Below, piece after piece: positions 20,443 through 32,900 of a stretch of 64,000 bases of DNA. How positions within the stretch are numbered: the stretch's first letter is position 1; every line of letters begins with the position of its first letter. The notes below the pieces were generated by a model. That model saw nothing but the letters and a program-made list of their open reading frames with translations, did not search any database and was not told where the DNA came from. Origin of the DNA: Trissonchulus latispiculum (taxonomy: Eukaryota > Nematoda > Enoplea > Enoplida > Ironidae); assembly GCA_030248195.1 (NCBI GenBank), contig JASAND010024241.1:1-64000 (forward strand). Direction: 5' to 3'. The position numbers and the translations under genes are program-made.

Positions 20443-20445
20443 CGA

Positions 20446-21480
20446 AGGGATTAAGACTGAAATACCCCTTTTTCACCTTTCCTGAATTAGTATCATTAGT
20501 AGTCACACGTTAATAAAACTTAATTAGACTTAAAATCGTGTTTGAGACTAATATTAATGTCTTAATAGAGTGTGAACCTTGAACCCTATTGGTAAATTTC
20601 CTGATTTCTACTGAATACTGGCAACTCTAGCTAGACAAACATAAAAACATAAGATAATCTGTACAATTATTGCTTGGACATTAATTGATAAATACATTCC
20701 ATGTTGATGATCTTCGCTCTTCTTCATAATTCCATGGCATGAGAATTCGTCCTTGTGATTTGATTATTTTGGAACATTTTAAAACCGATTTTAGGTTACT
20801 TTTAACACCCTATTTTACTAATTCCATTACACATAACGTAGAAAATCAGACTGACGAAAGCCACCAAATCAAGACCCAGGAACCAGCTTATGACAAAGTC
20901 ACTTCGAGTGAACAGTGGGTGACTGATGTTATGTTTGCGGATCATTTTGCTAACTGCTAGTGAATAACTAAGGTTTGGTCACGACAGAAAATACAAACAA
21001 AGTTGTGTGTGCCAATGAACGATAACTCGGCAAGATCTGAAATATGAACTTTCGTGGCAGGAACGAAAATCTGTTGTAAATACGGAACATGTAGTTTAGA
21101 GTTCTGACCACAGAAATCTTTTCTAAGCAACCTATTTCTATAATTTTTTCTAAGAATAAAGACAAAGATTTTATTTCTAGTGTTCGTGTGCTATGAACTT
21201 CACAAAATCAGTAAACATTTTACATATTAGATTCCACTTCAGTCGCCTCAAATGGATCTAGTTGAGCAAGTAAAGACGTAAACGGACAAGATAAAAGATT
21301 ACTTTTTCAATAGAAGTGGAGACGCAAAGAGTTTTGACAGGCTGCTACGTAACGTTTTGCTCTGAGGAAATTTAAGTTTATTAAGAGGAGTCTGTGGGGA
21401 GTTGATTGTTGTTGTAAGTGTGTCAAAGTTCTATTTTGGTTCGATTTGGTTCTCAGTTTGATGCTGTGTTTTATTGTATT
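20446..21480. other. No recognised gene or repeat
   Basis: AT-rich sequence. The open frame at 20739-20960 has no recognisable domain and ordinary composition. Confidence 0.4.
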
Positions 21481-21482
21481 GC

Positions 21483-21618
<136 letters not shown>

Positions 21619-21920
21619 CAAAGGGCTAGCAAGCTTTTCCAATATCGATCTTGTAATAAACATTAACGAAAACATTTTGGTACAGTTTCACGTCATATGA
21701 CAAAGGTCAGTAGCTTCTTTAAAGTTTTTCAGAGGAACAAGCCCCCTGTTCCCCCGGATGTAATGAAATATTTAACTGCGCTTAACTTCAAATAGAAGCA
21801 TTTCCGAGCCATAGTTCCATGAGAAGATTTCATCCCTGCACTGAGAGCATTCGATTGATATATATGCCATATTTTGAAAAATTTGAAAAATCGCTGTTTT
21901 GTGAAATTCGGGGTCTGAAG

Positions 21921-23742
21921 TAGAGTTGGGACCGGTTCCACTAGAACCGGTTGGAACCGGAACCGGAACCGGAACCGAACCGGAAGGAATTTTAGAACCG
22001 GAACCGGAACCGGTAGGATTTGGAACCGGCCGGTTCCACTCTTAAAAATGGACATGAACTAATTTTTTGCAGGAGTTTAAATTTTGCAAAAGCTGGAATT
22101 TGTGGTTGCCATTCAGTGTTGCCATTCATATTATCTTTTTCAAACTAGTGACTGAAATTGAAACTAAAGATCTAGTTTGAACTGAAACTAAACAAATTTA
22201 GACCTGAAGAAGAAATATGTAGGATGAGACTGATAATAATTAAGAATTTCAAACTAAACGTGAAATTAAGGTACAATTATTGGCACTGAAACTGAAGCTG
22301 AAAGTCCATAGAATAAATTTAGAGCCTAAACTGAAAACGACACAGCTTCAGCTTCCACTGAAGGTGACACAAACTCCCCGCTTCCCTTTTTCAGGTGATC
22401 GAGGCACGTTTCAGCTTTCGCTGAAGCTGAGGCATAGAATTAAGAGAAATTTCAAATATTTCTTTGACTCAACATTAGTGACATTATCCCGTCTGAGTTA
22501 AGACAAAAATTAAATGTTAAACATACTTGAAAAATTAGGAACATGTATTGCAAGGGAAAAATTCTACTTCCTTTATTCTGGAATTTCGTAATTTTTGTTT
22601 TCATGCTTCTGATTTTTCAAATTTTGTTAAGTAATTTTGTGTGTATTACAAAATGCAGTTGTGAAAATGTCTCTAAATTAATTTTAACGAATTTTTGAAA
22701 TTTTCTGTTCTAAAATTCCAATTGTAATTGATGAAAGACGAGCACTTTCGTTCAGACGTGACCGATACAGCGCCGAATGAAAACTTTAACCAGCTTACAT
22801 ATCTGAATATTATCCTCATAGAAAAGATGAGAGTCCGATGGGATGTAGTCGGAAATTGAGTATATCTTCTCAAAAAATTGGTAAATGGAAGGTGGTGTTG
22901 TCAGCACGCAAGATTGAAGCAATATTTTTTAAAAAAGTAAATTTTACAGGAGTACAAAACTTCGAAAGTTGAGTACTTATTTTCTCATTTTTAAGCTACC
23001 GGCATCTGAGACGAAAGTCAATCAAAGTTCAAGTAATGAACAGCCTGTAGAAGTAATCTGTTAGCTATTTTGTTTAATCAAGAGACTGTACATTTCTTCG
23101 TTAAATATAACTTTAATATATATGTTCTTCCTTCCAATTTGGCTTTAAGCTTTTAAATATTTTAAATGCATTTAAATTTTTTGGAAACTATTTGCTTCTT
23201 TAGAGACACTATACTCTTTTTAAAGAAATAAAAATTTTAGCTCCAGTATATCTCAATTCTCATCACGTTGTACTGAAACGTTGTGCAGTTTACAAGATTC
23301 TGTTCAGAAGGCGCTGTCTGCATGTAGATGCACAGTAGAATCTCACCGTTAATTATCGAAACAATTTGCTCGACCACACTAAAGTTTTAATTTTTTTACA
23401 AGTTTTAATGTATGTTGTGCATATAGTAACAGCATTTGTAATGGAGCAAACTCAAAGTAAGGCACAAACTTTAAAATTCAAAGTAAACAAAAAAGTTTAA
23501 CCCGTTGGTTATTATCGCATTACCTATTCCAATTGTTTTGCAGTATTGCTTTATAATTTTGATTGTATGACCCTTGCTGGGGGCCTGCATCCAATATTAA
23601 ATAATGTTAAAATGTAACTACAAATTTTGTACTCGGAACCGGGAACCGGAAGCTAGAACCGGAACCGGAACCGGAACCGGAACCGGTGCTCTAGAACCGG
23701 AACCGGAACCGGTTTTGAAAATTGGAACCGGTCCCAACTCTA
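21921..23742. mobile_element. hAT-like non-autonomous element with (GAACCG)n ends
   Basis: The ends are inverted repeats starting TAGAGTTGGGACCGGTTCC and are flanked by GTCTGAAG (21913-21920) and GTTTGAAG (23743-23750), an eight-base duplication with one change. TAG-type ends and eight-base duplications are hallmarks of hAT transposons. Just inside each end is a GAACCG array (to about 22036 and from about 23634). The 1.6 kb interior is AT-rich with no transposase frame. A diverged relative lies at about 30985-31848, and one with different outer bases at 38823-40470. Confidence 0.8.
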
Positions 23743-23749
23743 GTTTGAA

Positions 23750-24430
23750 GGTACCGATTGGCGTGCTGAGATGTACTGGACATAGGTGCCAGCACAATTT
23801 ATGCTACAAATTGATCTTAAGGCATGAATAAATATATGGAAATGTAAAAAATGGAATTTTACTGTATAGCTTGGTCGTAAAATGCCTTTCTTTCTAAAAA
23901 AACTGCAATTTTCGCAATTTTGCAGAAAGTTTGCATAAACCAAATTTATGCGCCAAAAAATTCTCGACACTGGCAAAAGATTGCAAGTGACATTAGGTAT
24001 CGTTTGAAAGCTTCATTCATATACTTGCGTCACTGTGGAGTTAGAATTTTTGGTTAGGATCTCTATTATTTATAATGTGCAGTCAAACTTAATGACCCCA
24101 TTTTTGGTCACCATAAACGACAGAATTTAGCGATTTTCTCCAGTTCGCTAACTTCAAAAATTCACTTGAAATTTTTTGAAGGCTTAAGTCAAAATTCTAA
24201 TTCCACAGTGACACAGTATCTGTTTAGAGGTTTAAAACGATACCAAATGTTACCTGGCACCTCACACCAGTTTCGAGATTTTTTTGGCTCTGAATTATAT
24301 TCAAAACTTCTCTCTTCCCCTCTCCCTCACCTGGACCATGTTTTAGGGGTATACTCGATCGGCGCCTTGTGCTACTCTTCGGTCTAACTTTGTTTCGTGA
24401 GTACATGCTTGAATCGTTACAGAATTCCCA
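23750..24430. repeat. Repeat fragment related to the 35164-36399 TTAA element (~23976-24330)
   Basis: Shared blocks include AACGATACCAA followed by CCTGG, and TTTCGAGATTT(T/C)T(T/C)TGGC, in the same order as at 35640-35700. No TTAA-flanked ends were located. Nothing else was recognised in this interval. Confidence 0.5.
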
Positions 24431-24835
24431 ATTGTTATTCAGGATTGTAGACTATCATTCGCAACAGAGCATTCGTAAGTTAGGTTGCTTTATTTGATAG
24501 CAGATAGCTTCTATTTCATTGGCGCTCTCTGTGCAAAATGAGTACATGACTATAATTGGAAAGAAAGGATTACGGTAAGGTTCAGGTAAATTGCGAACGG
24601 TCTGGCTTGGAACTGACATTATTATTGCCTTCAGCCCAGTTATAAACCTTTGAAAATAGTCTTCAGACTTAGGGTAAAATAGAAAATCTCACTCTTATTC
24701 TGCACTTGTGAGAACAGCATCTGGTGACACGTCTTTGTTAGTATCAGGGCAGAAACGCCTATGTTTTCGAGATAGTGCTTCCTCTAAGCTGATATTATCA
24801 CCAAAACAATCTTTCTTCTAGAAATTTTCCAATTT
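24430..24835 (+). repeat. Family B repeat, copy 2
   Basis: Matches 1700-2090 by eye through GGTTACGGTAAG-like, AGTCTTCAG, GTGAGAACA, GCTTCCTCT and ATTATCACCAAAACAA blocks. Non-coding. Confidence 0.6.
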
Positions 24836-25660
24836 CCAATCTTTTGTCCTGCAAGAACAAATAATACTTGAGCTGACGTAATTTAAACTTTGAAACTAAT
24901 TCATATATCAGAAGACTTTGTTTTGGAATGACATGGTTTACTCAGCTCAGGTTTCTTGTAACTAACCGGGTGGTCCATTGCTGGTAGTACTGTCGAAATG
25001 CAGATGAGTTCTCTGTCACCTCAAAGTAATTCCTGGCTTAGAAAGTTTCTGTTATTGCAAAACAAGCACACTTTATAAGTAAATGCCGAAAATGGATGAA
25101 TCGGATACACAAAATAAATCCAATACAAACGCTATATGTACTTAAGGTCCAGATTGATTTGGGAGGATTTTGAATTCTCAGAACACTTCTTCTGAAAATA
25201 CATTTGCACGTTTGCCACACCTATTTGACATTGGTTTACTGGGCTATTGAGTTGAGCATTGCTGCCTGCCGGGCCGGTGTCAATAGGTTAGCGGGCCGGA
25301 CCAAAAAATGCAGCCCGAGGTCATCTCTACTGAGCTACATTTCAGACATATGCGCATTTTAGGTTGTCGAGTAGAATCAAGAGCACAGAAGGCTGTGACG
25401 GCAAACAGACTTTTCTGGTATCGTATCAGCTGCTGAGACGAGGGACCGATCCTCCCTGCATTTGCATGTCTCCATTTCTAACAGATTTACCCGGCATCGT
25501 GACAATCTAAAGGCAATGTGTTGCAGTGGCAGTGGCTGCTAAAGGCAGTCCGATTAGACAAGCTGAGGCAATGTGTTTTTGAGCTTTAACACGCAAACAT
25601 AGAGCAAGTGAGAATATGCAAAGGTGTCCTGATTATAGGATAAAGTGGGGGGAATGGGGT
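24836..25660. other. No recognised gene
   Basis: Mostly AT-rich. A short CCGGGCCGG-containing patch lies near 25270-25320, similar in character to GGCCC-rich patches elsewhere in the window. Confidence 0.35.
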
Positions 25661-25674
25661 GTGCAGACCCCCCC

Positions 25675-26440
25675 CCACACTCTTAGAAATGTTTCAGTGG
25701 AAACTACAGGATTCACTCTTGTGGATGATAAATACAAAATCTTTTGTAGAAAATACAGGTTAAGTCTTGTAATTTCTACAGGACATCGTTGGTAGTTTTT
25801 ACCGGACATACCTTAGTAGAATTTGTTACAAGTTAGACCAGTATTCAAGACAAGTGAAACCTGTAGTTTACACTGGTTTACAGGTTTACTCTACAGGAAA
25901 GTACTCGATACGCTGATAGCGCAAACTGAGTAGGTATATATATATAAGGGCGACAGTGATCATAATTTTTGAAGACTGAAATTTCTGAATTTTTTCAAAA
26001 TTTCAATCTTTCAACACCTCGTGAGTGAATTTTTGTAACGGCCGCTCCCTGCCGAAAATATTTTGGGAGCGGCAGCCCCCCGCACCTGTATCCCCTTTTT
26101 TTGAACTACCTGGTCGCTCCAGTAAAATTTACAGGTTTGTCTTGTAAAACTACAGGTTCGTATCAGATTTAGGATTGACAAAAAAAGTCGAACAAAACTA
26201 CAGGTTTCTTTAGTATTTTCTACCAGAAACTCTTGTAATAAAAACTACAGGTTTCCTTAGTATTTTCTACAGGAAACTCCTGTAATTTATACTATTTGAG
26301 AGGCCGGTAAAAAATACAAAAGTTACTTTTGTGGAAAATACAGGAAGCTCCGTTAGTGACTGACCGCACAGGAGCACTTTTGTAGAAAACTACAAGAATT
26401 CCTGTAATTTATACAGGAGTCTTTTTAAGAGAGCAGACCG
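25675..26440. mobile_element. Possible element with repeated CTACAGG/CCTGTAG motifs
   Basis: Words such as CTACAGGTTT, TTTTCTACAGGAAAC and CCTGTAATTTATAC occur many times in both orientations. CTCTTAGAAA near 25680 and the complement of TTTTTAAGAGAG near 26430 could be its ends. It contains a copy (25945-26085) of the repeat at 7575-7725. Ends and target duplication are uncertain. Confidence 0.45.
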
Positions 26441-27430
26441 ACAAAAAACTGGTAGTCCCCCTCAGAAAAAAGGAAAAAAGGGCAGACCCTCTCGTCCAGA
26501 AAGGAAAAAGGTAAACCCTCAGCGATTTTTACTGGAGAATGGTAATTTATAGCAAATTTTAGCGATTTTTTCAAAAAATTTCTTACAAATCGCTAAAAAT
26601 TGTCATTTTTGCTAATTATTGGTCAAAACCATTAAAAATTTTCAATTTTTGCTAATTTCGTGGCAGACCCCTTAAAATTTTGGATTTTTTAGGGGTTAAC
26701 CCCACGCGGAGGTCGGGGTAGACCCCCCAGAATCGGATCCTGTGTTAATGTATGATCCTGGTTACTCATTTTTCGAGGGAGGGTAACTGCTGAGGAGGAA
26801 GGGAAGACAATGACTTACGAGCTGACAACAGAGAGCATGAGTTTTGTCACACTTCACTCTTATCAGTATGTTCTATGGTATAACCGAAGAAGCAGTAAAG
26901 TAAGAAAATGGCAAGAGCAAACTAAACCGATGGTACCAAATTTAAAAGTCTCGTTCAGGAGAACGCAAATAGGCATAAAATATATTTGGGACAGACAGCA
27001 TTTTTGGGACTTTTGCAGACAGCATTTTTAAGCAAAGACCGAAGAAGAAGTTTTACTCATAGAGGTGAAATTTCGATGGTGTCCAAGTTTGTAACGATCG
27101 GAGCAATCTTCAGACTTCGGTATATGGGCGTGCTGGAACCACATACCATTTGCAATCCACTGAATTGATACATGTTCGCGTTCTCCTAATGTGATACTAA
27201 ACTTCACTTGTTTTCGACTATTACTTTTGTTCTTACTGTTTTAAAGCTTGTCAAATACAATTTTTTATAATTTTGAACCGTCTGAACTTTGTACTTTCAG
27301 AAAATAAACAATAAACTCTAACACAAAATTCACTCTTTTGGCACAGTTTAAGTTGCTAGGCTGTAGTTTCAACTTCAGCAACGGAGATAAAAACTCCAAG
27401 CAGAAGGAAATACTATTCAACTGCTGACAG
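26441..27430. other. Non-coding; AGACCC-rich patches at 26455-26730
   Basis: GCAGACCCC, GTAGACCCC and related words recur between GCGATTTTT-type runs, as in a small repeat with motif-rich ends. No gene recognised downstream. Confidence 0.35.
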
Positions 27431-27640
27431 TATCACTGCTTTCGCTTCAACTTAATTACACATCTTGGCAATTGTCTTTAGTATTCGAGAAATGTAAAAG
27501 TGGACAACCGTGAGAACAATAACTGATGACACATTGTTAACACTGAAATGCCATGTTTTCGAGTTTTCTCAACATATTCTCTGTCAGAAAGCTTCTGTTA
27601 TTGCAATGTTGGCACCAAAACAACCCAGCCCTTTTGTTAT
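27430..27640 (+). repeat. Family B repeat, copy 3 (diverged)
   Basis: GTGAGAACAA, TGATGACACATTG, ATGTTTTCGAG and GCACCAAAACAA occur in the same order as in the other two copies. Confidence 0.45.
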
Positions 27641-28009
27641 CTTCATTACACAAGTAATTTGAATCCAGAACATTTCCTGTACAAACAAAGAACCTAACGT
27701 CAGCCTATGCCTTTGGTATTATGAAAAAGGAATGGGGTATTTTCTTTCTTCCTTCCGGCATTTTTGAATCTTGGCACAACATCATAAAGCCAAAATGATC
27801 TTCAGCAGGAATGCTCCGACTGAGGATGACAACGGCAATATGGGCTAAAGTTTTAAAAGGACATTAGAACAAGGTTTTGAAACAGTAATAGGAGAGGTCA
27901 GGTTGCAAATGGTAAGAGGTATGGGACTAAAGTCTGATCCGAAATGTGTATTGAAAATGGTGAATACAGCATGCAATATCTGTCGAAAACCAAACATTTA
28001 CTTTTGTAG

Positions 28010-28234
28010 CGCTTCTACCAGGGCTGGTGGACCAGAAGAAAACCAAGGACATGCCCAAGACGGGAGGCGTCAGGCACCCTGGTGCCCACGAGACCAGGAC
28101 CTAGAAGAGAGAAGGGAAGAGGGAGGTTCAGCTTTTCACTCACCATTGAAAGTAAAGAATTGGCCCAGCCGGAGTTCGAACCACGGCCCTTCTGACTCCG
28201 GGACAGACGTGCTAACCCACTACACCACAGGGCC
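28010..28234 (-). mobile_element. tRNA-derived SINE with recognisable tRNA-like head
   Basis: Reading on the minus strand, 28234-28162 is a 73-nt tRNA-like head. Acceptor arms GGCCCTG and CTGGGCC pair except one position; the D arm is GTGT...GCAC; the anticodon stem is TCTG...CAGA; and there is a B-box-like GGTTCGAACTCC. The T stem is degraded and position 33 is C, so it is not a working tRNA gene. A body of about 150 nt follows, rich in CCCTCTTCCC and ending near GGTAGAAGCGCTAC. The copy at 925-1060 shares head-to-body order. Promoter boxes would allow RNA polymerase III transcription in an intact member. Confidence 0.72.
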
Positions 28235-28486
28235 ATCAGCTGAACTCCCATGTCAGGCTTATCAATCTTTCCGATGCCTGCTTCCTTTACACTTTGGAGA
28301 ACGCTCATAATGAGAGGGAAATTTTTTTAAATTCGAAAATTTAAATTTCTAGAAATTTAGGAATATCGGTCCTCCGATCTGAAAGGATCCAAGCCCCACC
28401 CAGCCAGGACAATGTACAAGATCAACTGACGACATTTATAGTTTGAATAAATTACACTAAATTACAGTACAATTAAATTGTTTGTA

Positions 28487-29331
28487 TCGTACATAGTTTG
28501 CTGCATTCTGTAACCATCGATTGCTGCTGCAAAAAAGGAAGCCATGGTTCGAAGTAGGGTTTAATTTTTGTCGTCGTAAGCCATGAAGCAGAGCAGAATG
28601 AAAATATAAAGAAAAATAGACTAAAAATATAAAATATATACGACAAAATTATATGCAAGTATGTACAAAGAAACTGAATTAATCAAAAATTTATATTTGT
28701 ATTGATGAGGGATAATTCATAATTTAAGAACTACGGTATTGCGGTAATTTTCAGCAACCATACTTACATATGCAAATTAAAAAAGCTCAACTAAGTCTGT
28801 AATTTTCAATCAGTTAATGTTGTGACATTGAAGTTACTGTAGAGAGAAGCTATGTTCAGTTGCAACAGCTACTGTTCCTGAATAGATGGGTAGTCTTGTT
28901 TACTCGAAGCATTCAACAAACAAATTAGATAAGTATGAAAATTGGCCGTCTAGTCCCCTATAAACAGACATGTGATGCAACTATAAGTTAGTCCCCACCA
29001 CCTACGCTCGCAGTTTGTTTAATCAATTTAGTGAATCCATCTACTGACTTGAGCAGACTCTTTACACATATACAATTTTTGTAAGCTATCAGTTATTTCA
29101 ATTGATGTTTGCTATCCATCAACAAGCGAACCAAATAATTAAATATAAGGAACTTATAGTAATCGTAATTAAAACAATAGCAGTTGAAATGAAATTAATT
29201 ACGCGGTACAGTTATGGGAAACATTTGAATGAATCTTGATTGGAAATGATATTTTTGATTTATCTTAATTTAGAATAATAATATTAATAATATTTGTGTC
29301 CCACACAGCTGTGCGGCTTTTTCTGGCCAGT
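28487..29331 (+). repeat. Family C dispersed repeat, copy 1 (5' half)
   Basis: Matches 47935-48600, 60655-61850 and 63605-63910 by eye. The shared order is TTCTGTAACCATC, ATTGCTGCTGC, CCATGAAGCA, AATATAAAGAAAAAT, then AACAAACAAATTAGATAAGTATG, then TAATCGTAATTAAAACAA, then GGGAAACAT. The copy runs up to the TTAA element at 29336. No coding frame. Confidence 0.7.
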
Positions 29332-29335
29332 TTAA

Positions 29336-30323
29336 GGTGGTGATTCCTTTTGGGCACATATTGTTAGTTGGCGGTTCAAATCTAGATGAAATTTAATGAA
29401 ACTTTCCAAAATAAGTTCTTTTAGCATTCTAACACCCTCCGCGCAATCCCGCTTCAAAAATTTGACTTCTCCGCTCAGGGTGGTTTTTGCCGATTTTTGA
29501 CAGTTAGACAGTTGGTACACAGCTATGATGATATTCATTCGAAAGATCTTGTTGAGCTCTATATTTTTGCTTTGTGACGCACCTTCCTAGCTTTTCTCTA
29601 TAGTGAGATATAGCAGATTTTCTTATTTTGGGGTTGAAAACTTGTCATTTTTGCAGAAATCAAATAATCCTCCATTTCTTGAGCTACGCAAGCTGTAAAA
29701 TTAAACTAAGGGTGTCAATTTGAAGGTCTCGTCAAGGCCGATTATTCGTGGCATTGTAATCTTCTAAATACTATCCCGTAATAAATAAAAATAAAAATTT
29801 CTAATAAAAATGTGGTTTTTGCAAAAACATGACCAAATCTTTTTCAGCGATTGTGGAGTATTTACTAAGCAAGCCACATGGGTGCCATTTACTAGACGTG
29901 TTTTACACAAAAATACCCAGGGACCTTTTTTAGTTGCCCCGTTGCTTTCTAGCTAAAGTGACCGCTTGCCAATGTTGGGAAAAGTAGGCAAAATCCAGGT
30001 TGCGCTTACATTTTAGCTAATATATTTATAACGAAGAGCGGTTTCATAATAATTGAAAAAGGGTCCCCATCTATTTGTTACTGGAATCGAATGATATGGC
30101 CGATGCTTCACGAGAAACTTTACTTTAGTCTGCAAAAAATCTGGAAAATTAAATTACTTCGAAAATGCAGTAAAATAATTTCCGAGAACTAAAGTTAGTT
30201 TGTTGTATTCATTAGAAAGAGCAAATGTTAACCTGCAGTTTGATATAAAAATGGCTTCTAAACCCCAGGAAATGAGTGGGTAATAAGGGTTCAAAGTTGA
30301 TGTCTCCAAAAGGAATCACCACC
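29336..30323. mobile_element. TTAA-flanked element, 988 bp, GGTGGTGATTCC ends
   Basis: Perfect inverted ends GGTGGTGATTCCTTTTGG are bounded by TTAA at 29332-29335 and 30324-30327. The interior has no transposase frame. It sits in or beside a family C copy. Fragments of relatives occur at 7860-8240 and 40080-40125. Confidence 0.82.
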
Positions 30324-30327
30324 TTAA

Positions 30328-30980
30328 GCTAATGGCTGCTGAAAAAGTTGAACACTTCTAAATATAACATAATTCTTATTGTTAGAGGCCATTAAACGTA
30401 GGATGAGTAAGCAATATAATAAGATGAAAAATAAATTGAAAAATTAAATATAAACGAAAACTATGTACAATCATGCATAGAAAGTGAAATAATCAAAAAC
30501 TTGATAGTATCCGCAGCTTTTTTTCCCTTAGTGCCACACCCCAGATGCTTTTTTGCGAGGAGGGACGCCTAACGCCAGACCAAATTTGCTCAGGGTCCAG
30601 AGCTTTGTCATCGAAGATTTTACTTTTACTGTTAGCAACCTAAACTATAAGCAAATATAAGTAGAACTGCGAAATATATTTCTTTGAATATATTTATACA
30701 TGATGAATATAAATGATGAATTTAAATGATTAAAATAAATTATGAATAAAATATAGACGAAATATGAGGCATAAATAAAAGATATCAAAAAGGTACACAA
30801 AAATTATGTACAGCGTTAACGAAGGATATTTCAATGGGCTGCATATGTACGTAGGTTTTTCATAGATCCTAATTTTTTAAACTTTTGGCAAATTAAATTT
30901 AAAAATAAATTAAAATTTAAATTTACGTTTAAATTTTTTGGAATCTATGCATTATTTACTTCTTTAGATCTATGAATTTA
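30328..30980. other. No recognised gene; AAATTTAAA-rich near 30890-30950
   Basis: The last part (30930-30975) resembles an interior piece of the hAT-like element (TTTTTTGGAATCTATG, CTTCTTTAGAT), so it may be an older piece of the relic that follows. Confidence 0.4.
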
Positions 30981-30984
30981 AAGG

Positions 30985-31848
30985 TGGTTCACTAGAACCG
31001 GCTGGCACGGAGACGGAACCTAACCGAAAGGATTTTTAGAACCGGAACAGGAGCCGGTAGGATTTGGAACCGGCCGGTTCTACGCTTAAAATTGGACTTG
31101 CACTAATGTTTTGCAGCAGCTTAAAATTTGCAGATGCTGGATTTTATAGTTGCCATTCACAGAGTTGCCATTCATATTGTCTTTTTCAAATATTTCTGCA
31201 TGTGGTTGGAGAACTTTTAGCAAATATATATTATTAAAAGGCAATAAATATAGAAAAAATGCAGTGAATCTTGGTCGGCCCGTACCGAAGCCCGGCCCGC
31301 TCTTGCACTCAGCCCAGCCCGGCCCGCTCCCTCATTTTTTGTCCTGGGCCCAGCCCGGCCCGCTCCCTCATTTTTTGTCCTGGGCCCGGCCCGGCCCGCT
31401 CCCTCATTTTTTCTCCAGGGCACGGCCCGGCCCGCTCCCTCATTTTTTGTCCTGGGCCCGGTCCGGCCCGCTCCCTCATTTTTTCTCCTGGGCCCGGTCC
31501 GGCCCGGCCCGCTCGACGTTGGGCCCGGGCCGGGCGGGCCTGGCCCACGGGCCTGACTGAAGGTCTCCACTGTGTACCTTCCTCGTTAAATATAACTTTA
31601 GTATATATGTTCCTCTTTCCAGTTTGGCATTCAACTTTTAAATATTTTATTAAATTTTTGGGAATCTATGTATTCACTTCTTTAGATTCACTGTAATCTT
31701 GTCAAAGAAATATGAAATTTTATCTCCAGTATATCTCAATTCTCCGCACGTTTTTCTGTTTTCAAGATTGTAACTTGGAACTGGGAACCGCAACCCTATA
31801 ACCGGAACCGGAACCCGTTTTGAAAACTGGAACCGGCCCCCTACTCTA
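30985..31848. mobile_element. Relic of the 21921-23742 hAT-like family
   Basis: Starts GGTTCACTAGAACCGGCTGG, keeps TAGGATTTGGAACCGGCCGG and GTTGCCATTCATATT, and ends GGAACCGGCCCCCTACTCTA, each with a counterpart in the longer element. The outermost left bases are lost and no target duplication remains. A GC-rich minisatellite has grown inside. Confidence 0.65.
31303..31525 (+). repeat. 36-bp GC-rich minisatellite, about five units
   Basis: Unit CCCGGCCCGCTCCCTCATTT followed by TTTGTCCTGGG and a short GCCC spacer. Being a multiple of three, it stays open in several frames on both strands, which explains the long Pro/Arg/Gly-rich frames here. These are not taken as genes. Confidence 0.9.
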
Positions 31849-31859
31849 CCTGTATAAAC

Positions 31860-32900
31860 TGTCAATATTTAGTCTGTCGGGCCTTCCTTCAGTCAGTCTG
31901 GCGGCTCGGCGGCGCTGTAGCTTTCTTCTAGGGTTTTCCAGACTTTCACTTTAGGCTGTATCTACATCAATAGCCAATTAAAATTATCCAACAAGTGCTT
32001 AGTAATTAACGGTTCGCGTTGATTGGTTATCGTGGGGGGTGGGTGGTCTGTTTGCAAATTAGAAAAATAATCATTCTTAAGTTTTTCTGTGATGGTGAGA
32101 GATTGGGCCTAAGTTTGAGCCCGGTGATTTTCAGTGTTTCTTTTTTCGTCCCCCTTTATACCTGTTGTTTTTAACTGGTCCTATCACCATGCTAGCCTAC
32201 TTACGATAACCCTTGCCGGTGCATTTCTATACTCTCTCGATTTGGTTGACCCTTTTCATTATTTGTACTCGTCCCCAAGTTTGATTGTTCCGGCCAAACC
32301 ATCCTTCATTCTTTATATATTTTTGGATTCTTTATGGAAACGTTCTGATATGACGTTCTGCTCTGGTTTGCTGTATTTGTAAGTTATAATGTTTCACTTT
32401 GTTGTGTGAGTAAATCCAGTGTATTTCTATTTAGATTGAGTGTGAAAATCTTTGTAGTTATATACCTATTTGTTATTTCTGGGTTTGTTCAAACATTCAA
32501 GGTTGATTGCATTCAGACGTACGCAAATACGCTGCATCCTACCCTCAAACTAGTCAACTTGCATATTTATTTTGAGACATATGCTGCAGACCACCAAAGA
32601 AATATCTTTAAACTTTAATACATCAACACAAGTTTAAGCATTTTGTCTGAAACAGTAGGAAGTTATACATTTACGAATTTGTTATGGGGTACGTCCAGTT
32701 TGATACACGAAATACGGGTCCAGCTCAAAAGGCAGATTTTAAAATTCATCATTCTAAACAAGTTTTTAATCTCACAAAGACACTGCTTGCACTATGTGGT
32801 AAATTTTATCAACGATATAGCTACTAGTAGATTTTGAGTAGTTTTTATTGTCAATCACATCTTTTTACAGCCTCCTCACCCCAGTCGGTTCGCCGGTTAG
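31860..32900 (+). repeat. Family C repeat, copy 2 (middle part)
   Basis: GGTTCGCGTTGATTGGTTAT, GGTGGTCTGTTTGC, GTGCCTAAGTTT-like and CCCTTTATACCTGTTGTTTT have counterparts at 61950-62110 and 48690-48810. The short plus-strand frames at 32134-32837 have no recognisable domain. Confidence 0.55.

Larger units (their letters stand above)
14600..20445. other. Hairpin-dense non-coding tract
   Basis: More than twenty perfect or near-perfect stem-loops with 6-13 bp stems and short loops occur here, each with a different stem sequence. They are densest at 19083-19953, where about a dozen follow one another. Other positions include 14605-14632, 15797-15848 (two nested tiers), 16022-16055, 16464-16492, 16757-16782, 17043-17089, 17900-17923, 17983-18009, 18266-18288 and 18583-18637. 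There is no supported protein gene. Because the stems are unrelated, this is not one repeated palindrome; it suggests selection for structure or repeated local inverted duplication. Confidence 0.65.

Noticed and set aside
28162..28234. Functional tRNA gene
   Set aside because: The T stem is broken, position 33 is not T, and the sequence continues into a SINE body; treated as a SINE head.
31150..31696. Overlapping Pro/Arg/Gly-rich frames of 79-141 codons on both strands
   Set aside because: They arise from a 36-bp minisatellite without stops; no unique coding sequence surrounds them.
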